This document shows, in pieces, positions 24,900 through 33,367 of a stretch of DNA of 64,000 nt (positions are counted from its first letter, which is position 1; the number at the start of each line of letters is the position of its first letter). Source of the DNA: Bifidobacterium panos (GTDB taxonomy: Bacteria > Actinomycetota > Actinomycetes > Actinomycetales > Bifidobacteriaceae); the NCBI RefSeq assembly GCF_012932445.1, contig NZ_JAAIIJ010000018.1, forward strand, positions 23,982-87,981, written 5' to 3'. Below the pieces are notes generated by a model that saw nothing but the letters and a program-made list of their open reading frames with translations, did no database searches and had not been told where the DNA came from. A program made the position numbers and the translations under genes.

Positions 24900-25198
24900 C
24901 GCATATCCCCCGCTCTGCGCGCACGTTCCTGCTCAATCAACTCTTCATCGGACAATCCGCCTTCCACTTCAGGCAGCTCACGATTGGCGAAATATTCCAG
25001 AATCTGCAGTTTGCGTTTCATCTCGTGGCGTGCGAGCAGTTCCAACATCGTTCGCTCAAACTCGGGCAGCTCGCCAGTATCGGCGATATAGTCCGTCAGA
25101 TCCCTGATGAGATCGGAATATGTTCGCCCGTTACGCTTGAGCACATCTTCGGCTTCGCGCTTACGATCCGCGTCCACTCTCGCCGTCACCATAGCCAT
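24896..25198 (-). CDS. RelB/DinJ-like antitoxin
   Basis: About 100 residues, MAMVTARVDADRKREAEDVLKRNGRTYSDLIRDLTDYIADTGELPEF, the ribbon-helix-helix start of RelB/DinJ proteins, then a charged toxin-binding tail (EGGLSDEELIEQERARRAG). ATG 25198 or 25192 are both possible; the longer 110-residue frame begins with MYYKVVIAVT, which is not family-like. It pairs with the PIN gene downstream. The AT-rich stretch 25199-25339 should hold both its promoter and that of the divergent yihY-type gene. Confidence 0.82.
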   Translation of the reverse strand: MAMVTARVDADRKREAEDVLKRNGRTYSDLIRDLTDYIADTGELPEFERTMLELLARHEMKRKLQILEYFANRELPEVEGGLSDEELIEQERARRAGDMR

Positions 25199-25339
25199 TG
25201 TCACCGCAATCACCACCTTGTAATACAAGTATTACATACTGTATCGAAAATAAACCAGACCAGCAACGCGACGAGCGGATTTGCCGCGCGTTTCGGCAGA
25301 CAGGGCCGCGAGCAACCGGAAACTATTTAGAATAGGGAC

Positions 25340-26290
25340 ATGGGCAAGAGGACCGAGCGGGCGCAGGCGTGGGTTGATCGGGGTGTCGCGCGGTGGAACG
25401 CATCGTTTTTCGGACGGATGATCAATCGGTTCGCTTCGCACAGCGGCGGCACGCTGGCCAACGGCATGGCATACAATCTGCTGTTCGCGTTCTTCTCCGG
25501 CATGTGGACGGTGTTCAGCGTCATCGCCCTGCTGTTCACCAACGACAACGCCCTGCTGGATTGGCTGGCGACCGAGCTCAAGCGCGTGGTTCCGAGCCTG
25601 GACATCGACCCCAGCACGATCGGCGGCATTTCGTTGACGATGACTTGGACGGGCCTGATCACGTTCTGCCTGTTCCTGTGGAAGGTGCTGTGTTGTCTGG
25701 ATGCGTGGCGCAGCGCGGCCTGGCTGATGATGGACAAGCCGAAACCGTTCTTCGACCCGTTCCAGATACGTCTGCTCGACACGCTGGCATTCCTCGGTTT
25801 GGCGTTGCTGTTCATCGTCTCCAGCATCGCCGGCGCGGTTTCGGGCGGTGCCGTGCGCCGCATGACCGCCCTGTTGCGCAAAATCAACATCTTGCAAGGC
25901 AACAACCCGCTTTTGACCGATTCCGTCCTGATCGACTGCTCCGGTTTCATAATTGGCCTTATGCTGAACATTGCCCTGATGGCGCTGATGTTCCTGTTCG
26001 TGGCGCGCATCGACTGCGACAAGCGGATTGTCGCCTTCACTTGCGCAGTCGCCGGACTGACGATATCCATTCTGCAGTTGTTGGGAAGCCGTCTGCTGGG
26101 CGGCGCGACTTTCAATCCGCTATTGGCACCGTTCGCGGCGATTATCGGCGTGCTGATCTGGTTCAGTTTCATCGCCCAAATCATGATGTATTGCACCGCT
26201 TTCCTCGCCGAAATGCAAGCGAGCCAAGCGGCTAAAAGCCGGATCAAAAAGACCGACCAGCGCAAAAACAAGATCAGCTCCCCGCAATGA
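25340..26290 (+). CDS. YihY/BrkB family inner-membrane protein
   Basis: A 316-residue integral membrane protein with about six hydrophobic segments (around 40-60, 95-125, 145-170, 200-225, 235-255, 265-295) and the family opening FFGRMINRFASHSGGTLANGMAYNLLFAFF. It was formerly called ribonuclease BN by mistake; the role is still unclear, possibly transport or envelope-linked. The tail is lysine rich. It is apparently single and divergent from the RelB/PIN module. Confidence 0.88.
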   Translation: MGKRTERAQAWVDRGVARWNASFFGRMINRFASHSGGTLANGMAYNLLFAFFSGMWTVFSVIALLFTNDNALLDWLATELKRVVPSLDIDPSTIGGISLTMTWTGLITFCLFLWKVLCCLDAWRSAAWLMMDKPKPFFDPFQIRLLDTLAFLGLALLFIVSSIAGAVSGGAVRRMTALLRKINILQGNNPLLTDSVLIDCSGFIIGLMLNIALMALMFLFVARIDCDKRIVAFTCAVAGLTISILQLLGSRLLGGATFNPLLAPFAAIIGVLIWFSFIAQIMMYCTAFLAEMQASQAAKSRIKKTDQRKNKISSPQ

Positions 26291-26540
26291 GCACAATGAG
26301 CACAATGAGGGAGCCGATATGTTAGCTATCGTGTGAGTCGATTCACCACGCCCGCCGATTACTCGGACTTGGCATGCGAGTCTTCCTTCAGGAAGGGAAT
26401 GCGCCGATATACAGGCCGAGCATCACCTTGTGCGGATGCGCGAAACGCTGGGACTGTTCGTGACTTTGCGATTGGTTTGTTGCCAAGGTTTTGGACAACG
26501 TCTTTTCCTCTCTCAAACGACGGTATGGCGCCGCAAGCTT

Positions 26541-26610
26541 GTTCAAACTCATTTGAACTTGTTCAATCTTGTTCAAGCTCATTTGAACTTGTTCAAACTC
26601 ATTTGAACTG
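26541..26610. repeat. Decamer-phased repeat block
   Basis: Seven consecutive 10-bp units of the type GTTCAAACTC / ATTTGAACTT form dyads TTCAAACTCATTTGAA at 26542-26557, 26572-26587 (with G) and 26592-26607. The period is one helical turn. It lies 250 bp past the yihY stop and about 210 bp past the AAA gene stop. The remainder of 26291-26626 shows no supported gene. Confidence 0.7.
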
Positions 26611-26626
26611 TTGTTGCGGCATAGAA

Positions 26627-26735
26627 AAACCGCACGGCCGAGCCGATTTAAATCGGCTAAGCCATGCGGTTATTCAAAACAGCCGTCACGCTATCACGAT
26701 TGGCGACTCTTCGTAAGCCACCCGGGCGTGTCGGC
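26627..26735. repeat. 109-bp direct repeat, left copy, with terminator hairpin
   Basis: Identical to 28491-28599 at 105 of 109 positions. It contains a minus-strand terminator (AACCGCA...GCCGATTTAAATCGGC...TGCGGTT then T-run). The left copy would stop transcription of the AAA gene. The two copies bracket the AAA cassette. Confidence 0.85.
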
Positions 26736-26818
26736 AATTCCCAGTCATCAACTTTCCAATCAGGGGCATGCCGCACATAAGCCACTTATTCACTGTCCGC
26801 AAGCACCAACCGCAAGCG

Positions 26819-28156
26819 TCACACCAGCCGCGGACGCTGCAACACACTTGCCATATATACGGGCAGATACAGCACTTTGCCGTCACGTTCCACATTGGTC
26901 TGCGCCAGGACATACGCATTGTCAATCGCATACCCCGGCGTATCCAACGCCTTGTTCAAAGCCGCATGGGAACGAAATCTTCTGCCGGACTTGATTTCCA
27001 AGGCAAGGACTCCGCCTGATTCGTCTTCGATAAGAAAATCCAACTTGCCCGTCTTTTTACTGGTGAAATAATATGGGACGAACCCGTGTGCCGTCAACTC
27101 CTGGGCAATCACGTTCTCGTAGACACCGCCATAATTCATGCGCCCTTCAACACCAAGACCACCGAGTATGCCGAGGGTGGCCTGCTTGTCGTACGTGCTG
27201 GTCAACAGCCCGACGTCCGAATAGAACAGTTTGAGCAGCTTGCGCTCTTTGGACGCAAGTAACGGACTTTTCGGCTCCTCAACGTTGTAGACGGGCAATG
27301 CGACGTTGGCCTGGGACAGCCAAAGGAATTCATCTTCGATCTGGCTGTACCGTTTCACTTGGGAAATATCGCCGACCTTGAACCTGCGGGTGGAATTGTT
27401 CAGCTCGCTTGGAATCAGCCGATAGATTTCTTGGATGACCAGCCTGCGGCTCTTCGGCGCGTATTGGGTGATGTCCCGATTGTAAAAGCGTCTGATATCG
27501 GACTGGATTCGACGCACATTGTCGATGGTTCCGTCTCGGACGAACGCGCCAACCGCATCCGGCATACCGCCCGTCAGCAAATACCTGTGGAACAGCCCCA
27601 GCATGCGTTCGTTGAGATAGTCGGGAACCGGCTGTTCCTTCCGCAACGACTCACGCACCATGTCGAAGGCCTCTTCCGTAAGCCCCATGCTCCAACAGAA
27701 TTCCTCAAAATCCATCGGAAACATAAGGAGCTCCGACATATACCCAACCGGATACGAGCGCACATTCTCCAATTCCACCCCAAGCAGGGAACCGGAAAGG
27801 ATGTAGTCGTATTCGCCCTTGTCCACCAGCGCCTTGATAAGCGTGACGATATTGGGACATTGCTGGACCTCATCGATGAATATCAGCGTCTCCCCCGGAA
27901 CAAAGGCTTCGGATGCGGCGACGGAAATACGAAGCAGAAGGTCCTCAGGATCACGCGCGGCCGCGAACGACTCACGCGTCGCATCGTCCGTCGCAAGATT
28001 GAATTCAATGAAACGGCTATATTCCGCACGCCCGAATTCACGGACGAGATATGTTTTGCCGACCTGACGGGCACCGGTGACAAGAAGCGCCTGTCTGGTC
28101 TTGCCTGACTTCCAAGCAAGCAGTTCGTCATATGCCTTTCGTTTCAATGATTCCAC
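26819..28156 (-). CDS. AAA_14 ATPase with C-terminal DUF4143 domain
   Basis: 445 residues: Walker A GARQVGKT (about 28-35), Walker B TLIFIDEVQ (about 92-100), a sensor block YILSGSLLG, then a winged-helix part and a DUF4143 restriction-endonuclease-like domain with D-E-K positions in GKLDFLIEDESGGVLALEIKSGRR. The family is widespread and of unknown function, often horizontally spread, and suspected of DNA processing or stress roles. The gene lies between 109-bp direct repeats, with four 33-bp repeats upstream and AT-rich flanks, which suggests acquisition as a cassette. Confidence 0.9.
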   Translation of the reverse strand: MESLKRKAYDELLAWKSGKTRQALLVTGARQVGKTYLVREFGRAEYSRFIEFNLATDDATRESFAAARDPEDLLLRISVAASEAFVPGETLIFIDEVQQCPNIVTLIKALVDKGEYDYILSGSLLGVELENVRSYPVGYMSELLMFPMDFEEFCWSMGLTEEAFDMVRESLRKEQPVPDYLNERMLGLFHRYLLTGGMPDAVGAFVRDGTIDNVRRIQSDIRRFYNRDITQYAPKSRRLVIQEIYRLIPSELNNSTRRFKVGDISQVKRYSQIEDEFLWLSQANVALPVYNVEEPKSPLLASKERKLLKLFYSDVGLLTSTYDKQATLGILGGLGVEGRMNYGGVYENVIAQELTAHGFVPYYFTSKKTGKLDFLIEDESGGVLALEIKSGRRFRSHAALNKALDTPGYAIDNAYVLAQTNVERDGKVLYLPVYMASVLQRPRLV

Positions 28157-28200
28157 CTTCTATCTAACAAAAATCACGATTCTATCTTATACTGTTATGA

Positions 28201-28332
28201 CACAAAGTCATATTCTAGAAATGCTGTTTTCAGCATAAAGTCGAATTCTAAAAATGCTATTTTCGACACAAAGTCAGATTCTAAAACACCTATTTAAAGC
28301 ACAAAGTCGCATTTTGCAATGCCATTGCCAGC
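28201..28332. repeat. Four 33-bp direct repeats upstream of the AAA gene
   Basis: CACAAAGTC-type motifs start at 28201, 28234, 28267 and 28300, exactly 33 bp apart. The consensus within each unit is CACAAAGTC, two variable bases, ATTCTAAAAATGC, then TATTTT. The region is much more AT-rich than its surroundings. The first unit is about 45 bp from the AAA start codon, so the array covers the promoter region. It is likely a protein-binding array. Confidence 0.85.
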
Positions 28333-28366
28333 GTACGATTAGATTTTCGCAACATGCGAATGCAAA

Positions 28367-28399
28367 ACCCCGACGACTCAAATAGAAGAGCGTCGGGGT
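28367..28399. terminator. Hairpin between the 33-bp array and the right direct repeat
   Basis: ACCCCGACG (28367-28375) pairs with CGTCGGGGT (28391-28399) around a 15-nt loop. It is preceded by AAAA, so on the minus strand it is followed by a TTTT run. It is followed by a tandem copy of ggggtcgaatggctatt. Its role is unclear. Confidence 0.45.
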
Positions 28400-28490
28400 C
28401 GAATGGCTATTGGGGTCGAATGGCTATTGCCGCAAATTAAATAAACGCGCTAAGCCCGCCTAGCCACAATATGTCTCATGGGCTGTCAAT

Positions 28491-28599
28491 AAACCGCACG
28501 GCCGAGCCAATTTGAATCGGCTAAGCCATGCGGTTATTCAAAACAGCCGTCACGCTATCACGATTGGCGACTCTTCATAAGCCACCCAGGCGTGTCGGC
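28491..28599. repeat. 109-bp direct repeat, right copy, with terminator hairpin
   Basis: The second copy of the repeat at 26627-26735, four differences. It ends 7 bp after the stop codon of the ROK repressor gene, so it is probably the original location, as that gene's terminator. The left copy would have arisen with insertion of the AAA cassette. Confidence 0.85.
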
Positions 28600-28606
28600 T
28601 ACGTTT

Positions 28607-29848
28607 TCAATTGCCGTACAGTCGTTCCGGCGACAGCGTCTCCTGCGTGGCGAGCACAATGCCACCGGCCAGACCGGCAAGGCGCCCGAGCGGGCTGCGT
28701 CCGATGCTCAGGTTTCGCGTGGTCAGCGGACGCGCTGTCTTATATACGGTGGTGCGGATGGCGGTGAGCAGCTCGTCGCTCGCCTCCGCAATGAGCCCGC
28801 CGACGATGATGTGCCGTGGATTGAGGATGTTGCACAGCGTCGCCACCATGATGCCGATCGCTTCGCCCGCTTCACGTACCGCCTGTTCGGCACCGAGATT
28901 GCCGTCGTGAAGCCGTTCGATGAGCTGTTCAACGCTGCCTGGTTCGTCGGCAGTCGGTGAAAGCACCTGCATGCGGCGCAACATGGCAGGTACGGATGCA
29001 ATCGTCTCCAGACAGCCGGTCTGGCCACAGGCGCAGCGCTTGCGATTGCGCGGATCGTACGACGTGTGCCCGATTTCACCTGCCGCACCGTCGAATCCAT
29101 GGAAGACGCGTCCGTCCTTGATGATGATGCCCCCTCCGATGCCGGTACCGATCTTCACTTCAATGATCGGCCTCTCGTCTTCGGGCAGTATGGCCGCATT
29201 GCCCAGCGCGCGAATGTTGGTGTCGTTTTCCACACTGACGGGACATCCGAGCGCGTCCTGCATGTGCTGTACCGCGTCGAATGCATCCCAGCCGGGCATG
29301 ATGGGCGGTCGGATCGGCGTATCCTCACAAATGTCGATGCGCGCCGGCAGCGACAACGCGGCATGCCGCAACGGAAGGTCGGCGTTCGCTTCCGACGCCA
29401 TGCGCCACAACTGTTCACTCACCCAGACCAGAAAGTCCTCCGGAGTGTAGTCAGTTATCGAAATCACATGCCACTCGTGCGCAAGCAGCTGCATATTCAT
29501 GTCGGCGATGCCGAGCATGGTGTGCCGAGCACCCACGTCGGCCACCGCAATCAGACCAAGCTGATTGGCGATCATCAGTCGTTCCGCTGGCCGTCCACGG
29601 TCCACCGCGATCACACCGGAAGCCGCCAGCGTCCCCCTGCGCAGCAGCCCGTCCACACATGACGACACCGTCGAACGCGCCAAACCGGTCTCACGCACCA
29701 GCTCAGCCTTGCTGTTCGCCTTGCCGGAGGCGACCAGCATCGCAACTTCGCTCGGCAACTCGCTGCCGGTAACGGCCAACGTCCACGGCCGGTCCGGCAA
29801 GGTGAAGCGCCACTGTTTTTTCGTAGGCGACATTGCAGACTGCTTCAT
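28607..29848 (-). CDS. ROK-family transcriptional repressor of the sugar cluster
   Basis: 413 residues. The N-terminal winged HTH (about 30-85, with NSKAELVRETGLARSTVSSCVDGLLRRG) is joined to a ROK sugar-sensing domain: GIGGGIIIKDGRVFHGFDGAAGEIGHTS and the zinc motif CACGQTGCLET. ROK repressors leave DNA when their sugar or sugar phosphate binds. It is divergent from the epimerase gene, with a long palindrome in between. Start candidates are ATG 29848 and the MSPTKKQW Met at 29833. Confidence 0.9.
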   Translation of the reverse strand: MKQSAMSPTKKQWRFTLPDRPWTLAVTGSELPSEVAMLVASGKANSKAELVRETGLARSTVSSCVDGLLRRGTLAASGVIAVDRGRPAERLMIANQLGLIAVADVGARHTMLGIADMNMQLLAHEWHVISITDYTPEDFLVWVSEQLWRMASEANADLPLRHAALSLPARIDICEDTPIRPPIMPGWDAFDAVQHMQDALGCPVSVENDTNIRALGNAAILPEDERPIIEVKIGTGIGGGIIIKDGRVFHGFDGAAGEIGHTSYDPRNRKRCACGQTGCLETIASVPAMLRRMQVLSPTADEPGSVEQLIERLHDGNLGAEQAVREAGEAIGIMVATLCNILNPRHIIVGGLIAEASDELLTAIRTTVYKTARPLTTRNLSIGRSPLGRLAGLAGGIVLATQETLSPERLYGN

Positions 29849-29892
29849 CGCAATCCTTTCAAGAATTGTTGGAATTTCAATGCTTTAGATAT

Positions 29893-29931
29893 ACGACAGA
29901 TTAATGTCAAATTACGACATAAATCTGTCGT
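29893..29931. promoter_or_regulatory. Candidate ROK operator in the divergent promoter region
   Basis: ACGACAGATT (29893-29902) and AATCTGTCGT (29922-29931) are perfect inverted arms, with a second TGTC/GACA dyad inside. NagC/ROK-type operators are AT-centred palindromes of this size. It is placed 45 bp before the repressor start and 117 bp before the epimerase start, which suits dual control. Confidence 0.65.
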
Positions 29932-30047
29932 TGAACCACATTAATCGAAATCATATCGTAAGAATCACCTTAAGGAAAACGGCGAAAGCACAGTAGCTTC
30001 CCCGCGTTGGTACCGACGAAGACAGCCATCATAAGAAAGGACCCGAT

Positions 30048-30746
30048 ATGGAAACCCCAAAGTTTGCGGTCTCGCTGATGTGCATGGACTTCTCCATCGC
30101 CGGCGAGCAGGTGAGCACGCTGAGCCAGCATGCCGATTCCCTTCATCTCGATATCATGGACGGCCATTTCGCGCCGAACCTCTCCCTGAGCCCGGAATGG
30201 CTCAAGTGGGTGCTGCCGCACAGCTCCATACGCAACGAAGCACATCTGATGACCACCGACCCCGACTATTGGCTGGAACCGCTCGCCCAGGTCGGCGTAA
30301 ACGTAATCTCACCTCATGTCGAAACACTCAACACGCACGCCTTCCGCACCATGAACTCGATTCGCGCACTTGGTTGCGGTACCGGCCTTGTGGTGAACCC
30401 GCTGACCCCGTTCGATTCGATTCTGCCGCTGATCGAACGCGTCGATCTGCTCACGCTGATGACCATCGACGTCGGCTTCGCCGGTCAGCCGTTCATAGAT
30501 GAGATGCTCGCCAAAATCGAGCAGGCGGCCAAATACAAGTCCGATCACGGCTTGGACTATGAAATCCAAATCGACGGTTCATGCAGCGAAAAGACGTTCG
30601 CCAAGCTTCGCAACGCCGGTGCGGAAACCTTCATTCTGGGCAATTCCGGCTTGTTCTCGCTTGACCGTGATCTCGACAAAGCTTGGGCCAAGATGCGCGC
30701 CAATTACGAGCGCACCACCGGCGAGACGCTGCCAGCCGAAGACTGA
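30048..30746 (+). CDS. alsE: D-allulose-6-phosphate 3-epimerase-like protein (AlsE type)
   Basis: A 232-residue TIM-barrel epimerase of the ribulose-phosphate 3-epimerase superfamily. The blocks SLMCMDF, HLDIMDGHFAPNLSLSP, VVNPLTPF, TIDVGFAGQPFI and EIQIDGSCSEKTF match AlsE more closely than Rpe (AlsE has SLMCMD and LTLSP). It would convert allulose-6-P to fructose-6-P. Metal-binding His and Asp in HLDIMDGH are present. The RBS AGAAAGGA precedes ATG 30048. It heads the operon with the ROK kinase and MFS genes. Confidence 0.82.
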   Translation: METPKFAVSLMCMDFSIAGEQVSTLSQHADSLHLDIMDGHFAPNLSLSPEWLKWVLPHSSIRNEAHLMTTDPDYWLEPLAQVGVNVISPHVETLNTHAFRTMNSIRALGCGTGLVVNPLTPFDSILPLIERVDLLTLMTIDVGFAGQPFIDEMLAKIEQAAKYKSDHGLDYEIQIDGSCSEKTFAKLRNAGAETFILGNSGLFSLDRDLDKAWAKMRANYERTTGETLPAED

Positions 30747-30790
30747 TCCGGCTCGTTAGGTCCGTCCCGACAACCCTTCTCATCATCACT

Positions 30791-30852
30791 TGGTGCAGAG
30801 CCGTTCCCTCTCTTTCATACCTTTCCTCCGACTTCGGAACGGTCCTGCACCA
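30791..30852 (+). promoter_or_regulatory. Intercistronic stem-loop between epimerase and kinase genes
   Basis: TGGTGCAGAGCCGTTCC (30791-30807) pairs with 30836-30852 at 15 of 17 positions around a 28-nt pyrimidine-rich loop. There is no strong T-run, so it is more likely an mRNA stability or partial attenuation element than a full terminator. Confidence 0.6.
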
Positions 30853-30923
30853 CCCTCAATCAGAGCAATATCGCAGCACAATCACACGAATTCCAACAAT
30901 CTTTCTCTCGCAATGGAGCAATC

Positions 30924-31913
30924 ATGAGCAACGACGCAACCCTCACAACCGCAATCGCCAACAACGAGCCGATTGTCGCCACCGCCGACAGCCCGGTCAA
31001 TTCCGCCACGCTGAAAACCCCGGTCGTACTCGGCATTGACATCGGCGGCACCAACCTGCGTGTCGGCCTGGTCGACGCCCTCGGCGCACTCGTCGACTCC
31101 CGTCGCGTCAGCTCGCAGGAGGCTCTGAGCGGCGACGATCCGATGGCCAAGCTCGCAGACTATCTCGAAGGCTATCTTGGTGAGATGCTCGACGGCAAAT
31201 ACGAGCTGAAGGCGATCTCCATCGGCTTCCCATCCGTCGTGGATGCCACGCGCACCGTGGTGCTGCAGACCACGTTCATCCCGGGACTGAACAACGTGAA
31301 CGTGCCGGAACGCCTGAGCCGCTTCGGCGTACCGGTGTTCATCGACCGCGACGTGAACATGATCATCCGCTACGATGCGAAACGTCTGAATCTGCAGAAT
31401 CTCGAAGGTGTGACCTTCGGCTGCTACGTCGGCACCGGCATCGGCTGCGCGCTGGCGGTGGACGGCAAGATCCTGATCGGGATGCACGGCGTGGCCGGCG
31501 AACTCGGCCACATCTACGAGGCGACCGGCAGAACCTGCGGATGCGGATTGGACGGCTGCTCCGAAACGGCCGCCTCCGGCAATGCGCTAGTACGCGAGCT
31601 TGAAGCGCATCATCCGGGCGCCTCCATCGACGATGCGTTCAGTAAGTATGGCGACGAACCGTTCATCGACGACTGGCTGGAACATCTCGCTTGGACCTTC
31701 TCGACCGTCATCAACCTGCTCGACCCGGCGAAAATCATCATCGGCGGCGGCGTGACGCAGATGAAGGACTTTCCCAAACAGCGCCTTGAGGAAAAGATCA
31801 AGCGCATGTCCCGCAAGCCGTACCCGGCCGAGGGGTTGCCAATCGTCTACACCATCCCCGGCAAGTACGACGGCGTGATTGGCGCGGCCCTATGCGCGCT
31901 TGAGCAGATCTGA
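30924..31913 (+). CDS. alsK: ROK-family sugar kinase, allose kinase-like (AlsK type)
   Basis: 329 residues: the phosphate-binding DIGGTNLRVGLVD, the catalytic Asp in FIDRDVNM, the ATP motif GCYVGTGIGCALAVDG, the ROK signature HGVAGELGHIYE and the zinc motif CGCGLDGCSE. The FIDRDVN arrangement and C-terminal IIIGGGVTQMKDFP resemble E. coli AlsK. The substrate is inferred from the AlsE-like neighbour; fructose or allulose kinase activity is an alternative. The N-terminus carries about 30 extra residues. Confidence 0.82.
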   Translation: MSNDATLTTAIANNEPIVATADSPVNSATLKTPVVLGIDIGGTNLRVGLVDALGALVDSRRVSSQEALSGDDPMAKLADYLEGYLGEMLDGKYELKAISIGFPSVVDATRTVVLQTTFIPGLNNVNVPERLSRFGVPVFIDRDVNMIIRYDAKRLNLQNLEGVTFGCYVGTGIGCALAVDGKILIGMHGVAGELGHIYEATGRTCGCGLDGCSETAASGNALVRELEAHHPGASIDDAFSKYGDEPFIDDWLEHLAWTFSTVINLLDPAKIIIGGGVTQMKDFPKQRLEEKIKRMSRKPYPAEGLPIVYTIPGKYDGVIGAALCALEQI

Positions 31914-31941
31914 CGAACTCCCCTTCATCATTATCATTCTT

Positions 31942-31984
31942 CCGGACGGAACCCGTTTCATCCTTTCTTACGGGTTTCGTCCGG
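31942..31984 (+). promoter_or_regulatory. Stem-loop between kinase and transporter genes
   Basis: CCGGACGGAACCCGT (from 31942) pairs with ACGGGTTTCGTCCGG (to 31984) with a small mismatch. It is a second intercistronic hairpin in this operon, again without a clear T-run. Confidence 0.6.
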
Positions 31985-32053
31985 GCATAATAATCGCAAG
32001 ACGACTACCAACCGACCGAACAAAAACAGAAAACCCTGTTGTAAGGACGCAAC

Positions 32054-33259
32054 ATGACCAACGCAATCCCTTCCACGACCGGCACTTCCGCCACCCGCAG
32101 CGGCTACGGTCCACTGATGAAATTCTCCCTACTCTCCATCTCGCTGCTGCTCACCTCGTCGAACGCAATCTCCGGCGTGATGCCGGCGCTCATCAAACAA
32201 TTCTCCGACCAGCCGCGCGCCAACGTCGAACTGTTGAGCACCGTGCCCTCGTTCTCTATGATCATCATGATCATCGCCTCCGGATTCATCGCCCGTAAGA
32301 TCGGAGACAAGGCCACTGTGACCGCAGGCCTTGTCATCGCGGCCTTCTTCGGCATCATTCCGTTCTTCTTCACCGGCAATTTCTGGGTGATCATGGGTTC
32401 ACGCATTGGCCTTGGCGTCGGATTCGGTCTGATTAACTCGCTGGCCGTCTCCATGATCGCCAAATTCTTCTCCGGCGACGAAAAGGCCACATTGATGGGT
32501 TTTCGCTCCGCATTTGAATCGCTCGGCCAGTCGCTGATGACGTTGGCCGCGGGATTCTTGGTGTTGCTGAGTTGGAACAGCTCGTTCCTTGTCTACTTGC
32601 TAGCCGTACCGATTCTGATTCTGTTCGTCATCTTCGTGCCAAAGGAGCCGAACGCCCCGGTGACCGTTGCCGCGGATTACGCCGATTCCGATGCCGCCAA
32701 GCAGTCCGTGAACGGCCCGATTCTGCTGATCACCGTCTTCCTAATCGCCGCCGTGACCATGTACATCGGCCTGACCACCCGCCTGTCGTCGGTAATCGCC
32801 AACTCCGGTTTCGGAACCATCCAGCAGGCCTCCACCCTGCTGAGCGTCATGACCATCGGTGGCATGCTTATGGGCTTCGCCTTCGGCTTTATCAATAAGA
32901 CTCTGAAGGCACAAACCCTGACCGTTGGCCTCGTGGCGCTTGCCGCAGGCTCGCTGGTGATCTACTTCGCACCGAATTTCATAGTGCTGTGCATAGGCGC
33001 GCTGATTGCGGGGGTTTCCTACCCGACTATGATTTCATACACGTTCAATCAGATTTCCGAAGTCTGCCCGAAGGGTTCGGATACGCTGTGCACGTCGGTA
33101 GTGCTGGTAGGTTGCAATCTCGGCGCTTTCACCGCTCCGTATACGCTGAAGCTGGTCGGCGGCTCTGCTTTGAGTCAACCGTATCTGGTGTATGGCATCG
33201 TACTGCTGGTCATCGCCGCCGCCTATGCCGCCTATCATCTGATTCGCAAGCAAGCCTGA
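32054..33259 (+). CDS. MFS sugar transporter
   Basis: A 401-residue protein with 12 predicted hydrophobic segments. The loop after TM2 is GFIARKIGDKATVT, a variant of the MFS G-x-x-x-D-R/K motif, and the linker after TM6 is PKEPNAPVTVAADYADSD. It is last in the operon with the epimerase and kinase, so probably imports the rare hexose or pentose. A perfect terminator follows at 33301-33345. Confidence 0.85.
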   Translation: MTNAIPSTTGTSATRSGYGPLMKFSLLSISLLLTSSNAISGVMPALIKQFSDQPRANVELLSTVPSFSMIIMIIASGFIARKIGDKATVTAGLVIAAFFGIIPFFFTGNFWVIMGSRIGLGVGFGLINSLAVSMIAKFFSGDEKATLMGFRSAFESLGQSLMTLAAGFLVLLSWNSSFLVYLLAVPILILFVIFVPKEPNAPVTVAADYADSDAAKQSVNGPILLITVFLIAAVTMYIGLTTRLSSVIANSGFGTIQQASTLLSVMTIGGMLMGFAFGFINKTLKAQTLTVGLVALAAGSLVIYFAPNFIVLCIGALIAGVSYPTMISYTFNQISEVCPKGSDTLCTSVVLVGCNLGAFTAPYTLKLVGGSALSQPYLVYGIVLLVIAAAYAAYHLIRKQA

Positions 33260-33300
33260 CAATTATCAGCCACAGCTATTCAAATCAGCCAGCTAATCGA

Positions 33301-33345
33301 AAAATCCTGTGGGCGTGATTATTCGAATCACGCCCACAGGATTTT
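33301..33345. terminator. Bidirectional terminator, MFS gene and galK
   Basis: A perfect 20-bp stem, AAAATCCTGTGGGCGTGATT with its complement at 33326-33345, loop attcg. A-runs and T-runs on the two sides suit both the MFS gene (+) and galK (-). Confidence 0.92.
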
Positions 33346-33367
33346 GTGTTTTCGGCTATTGCAAACT

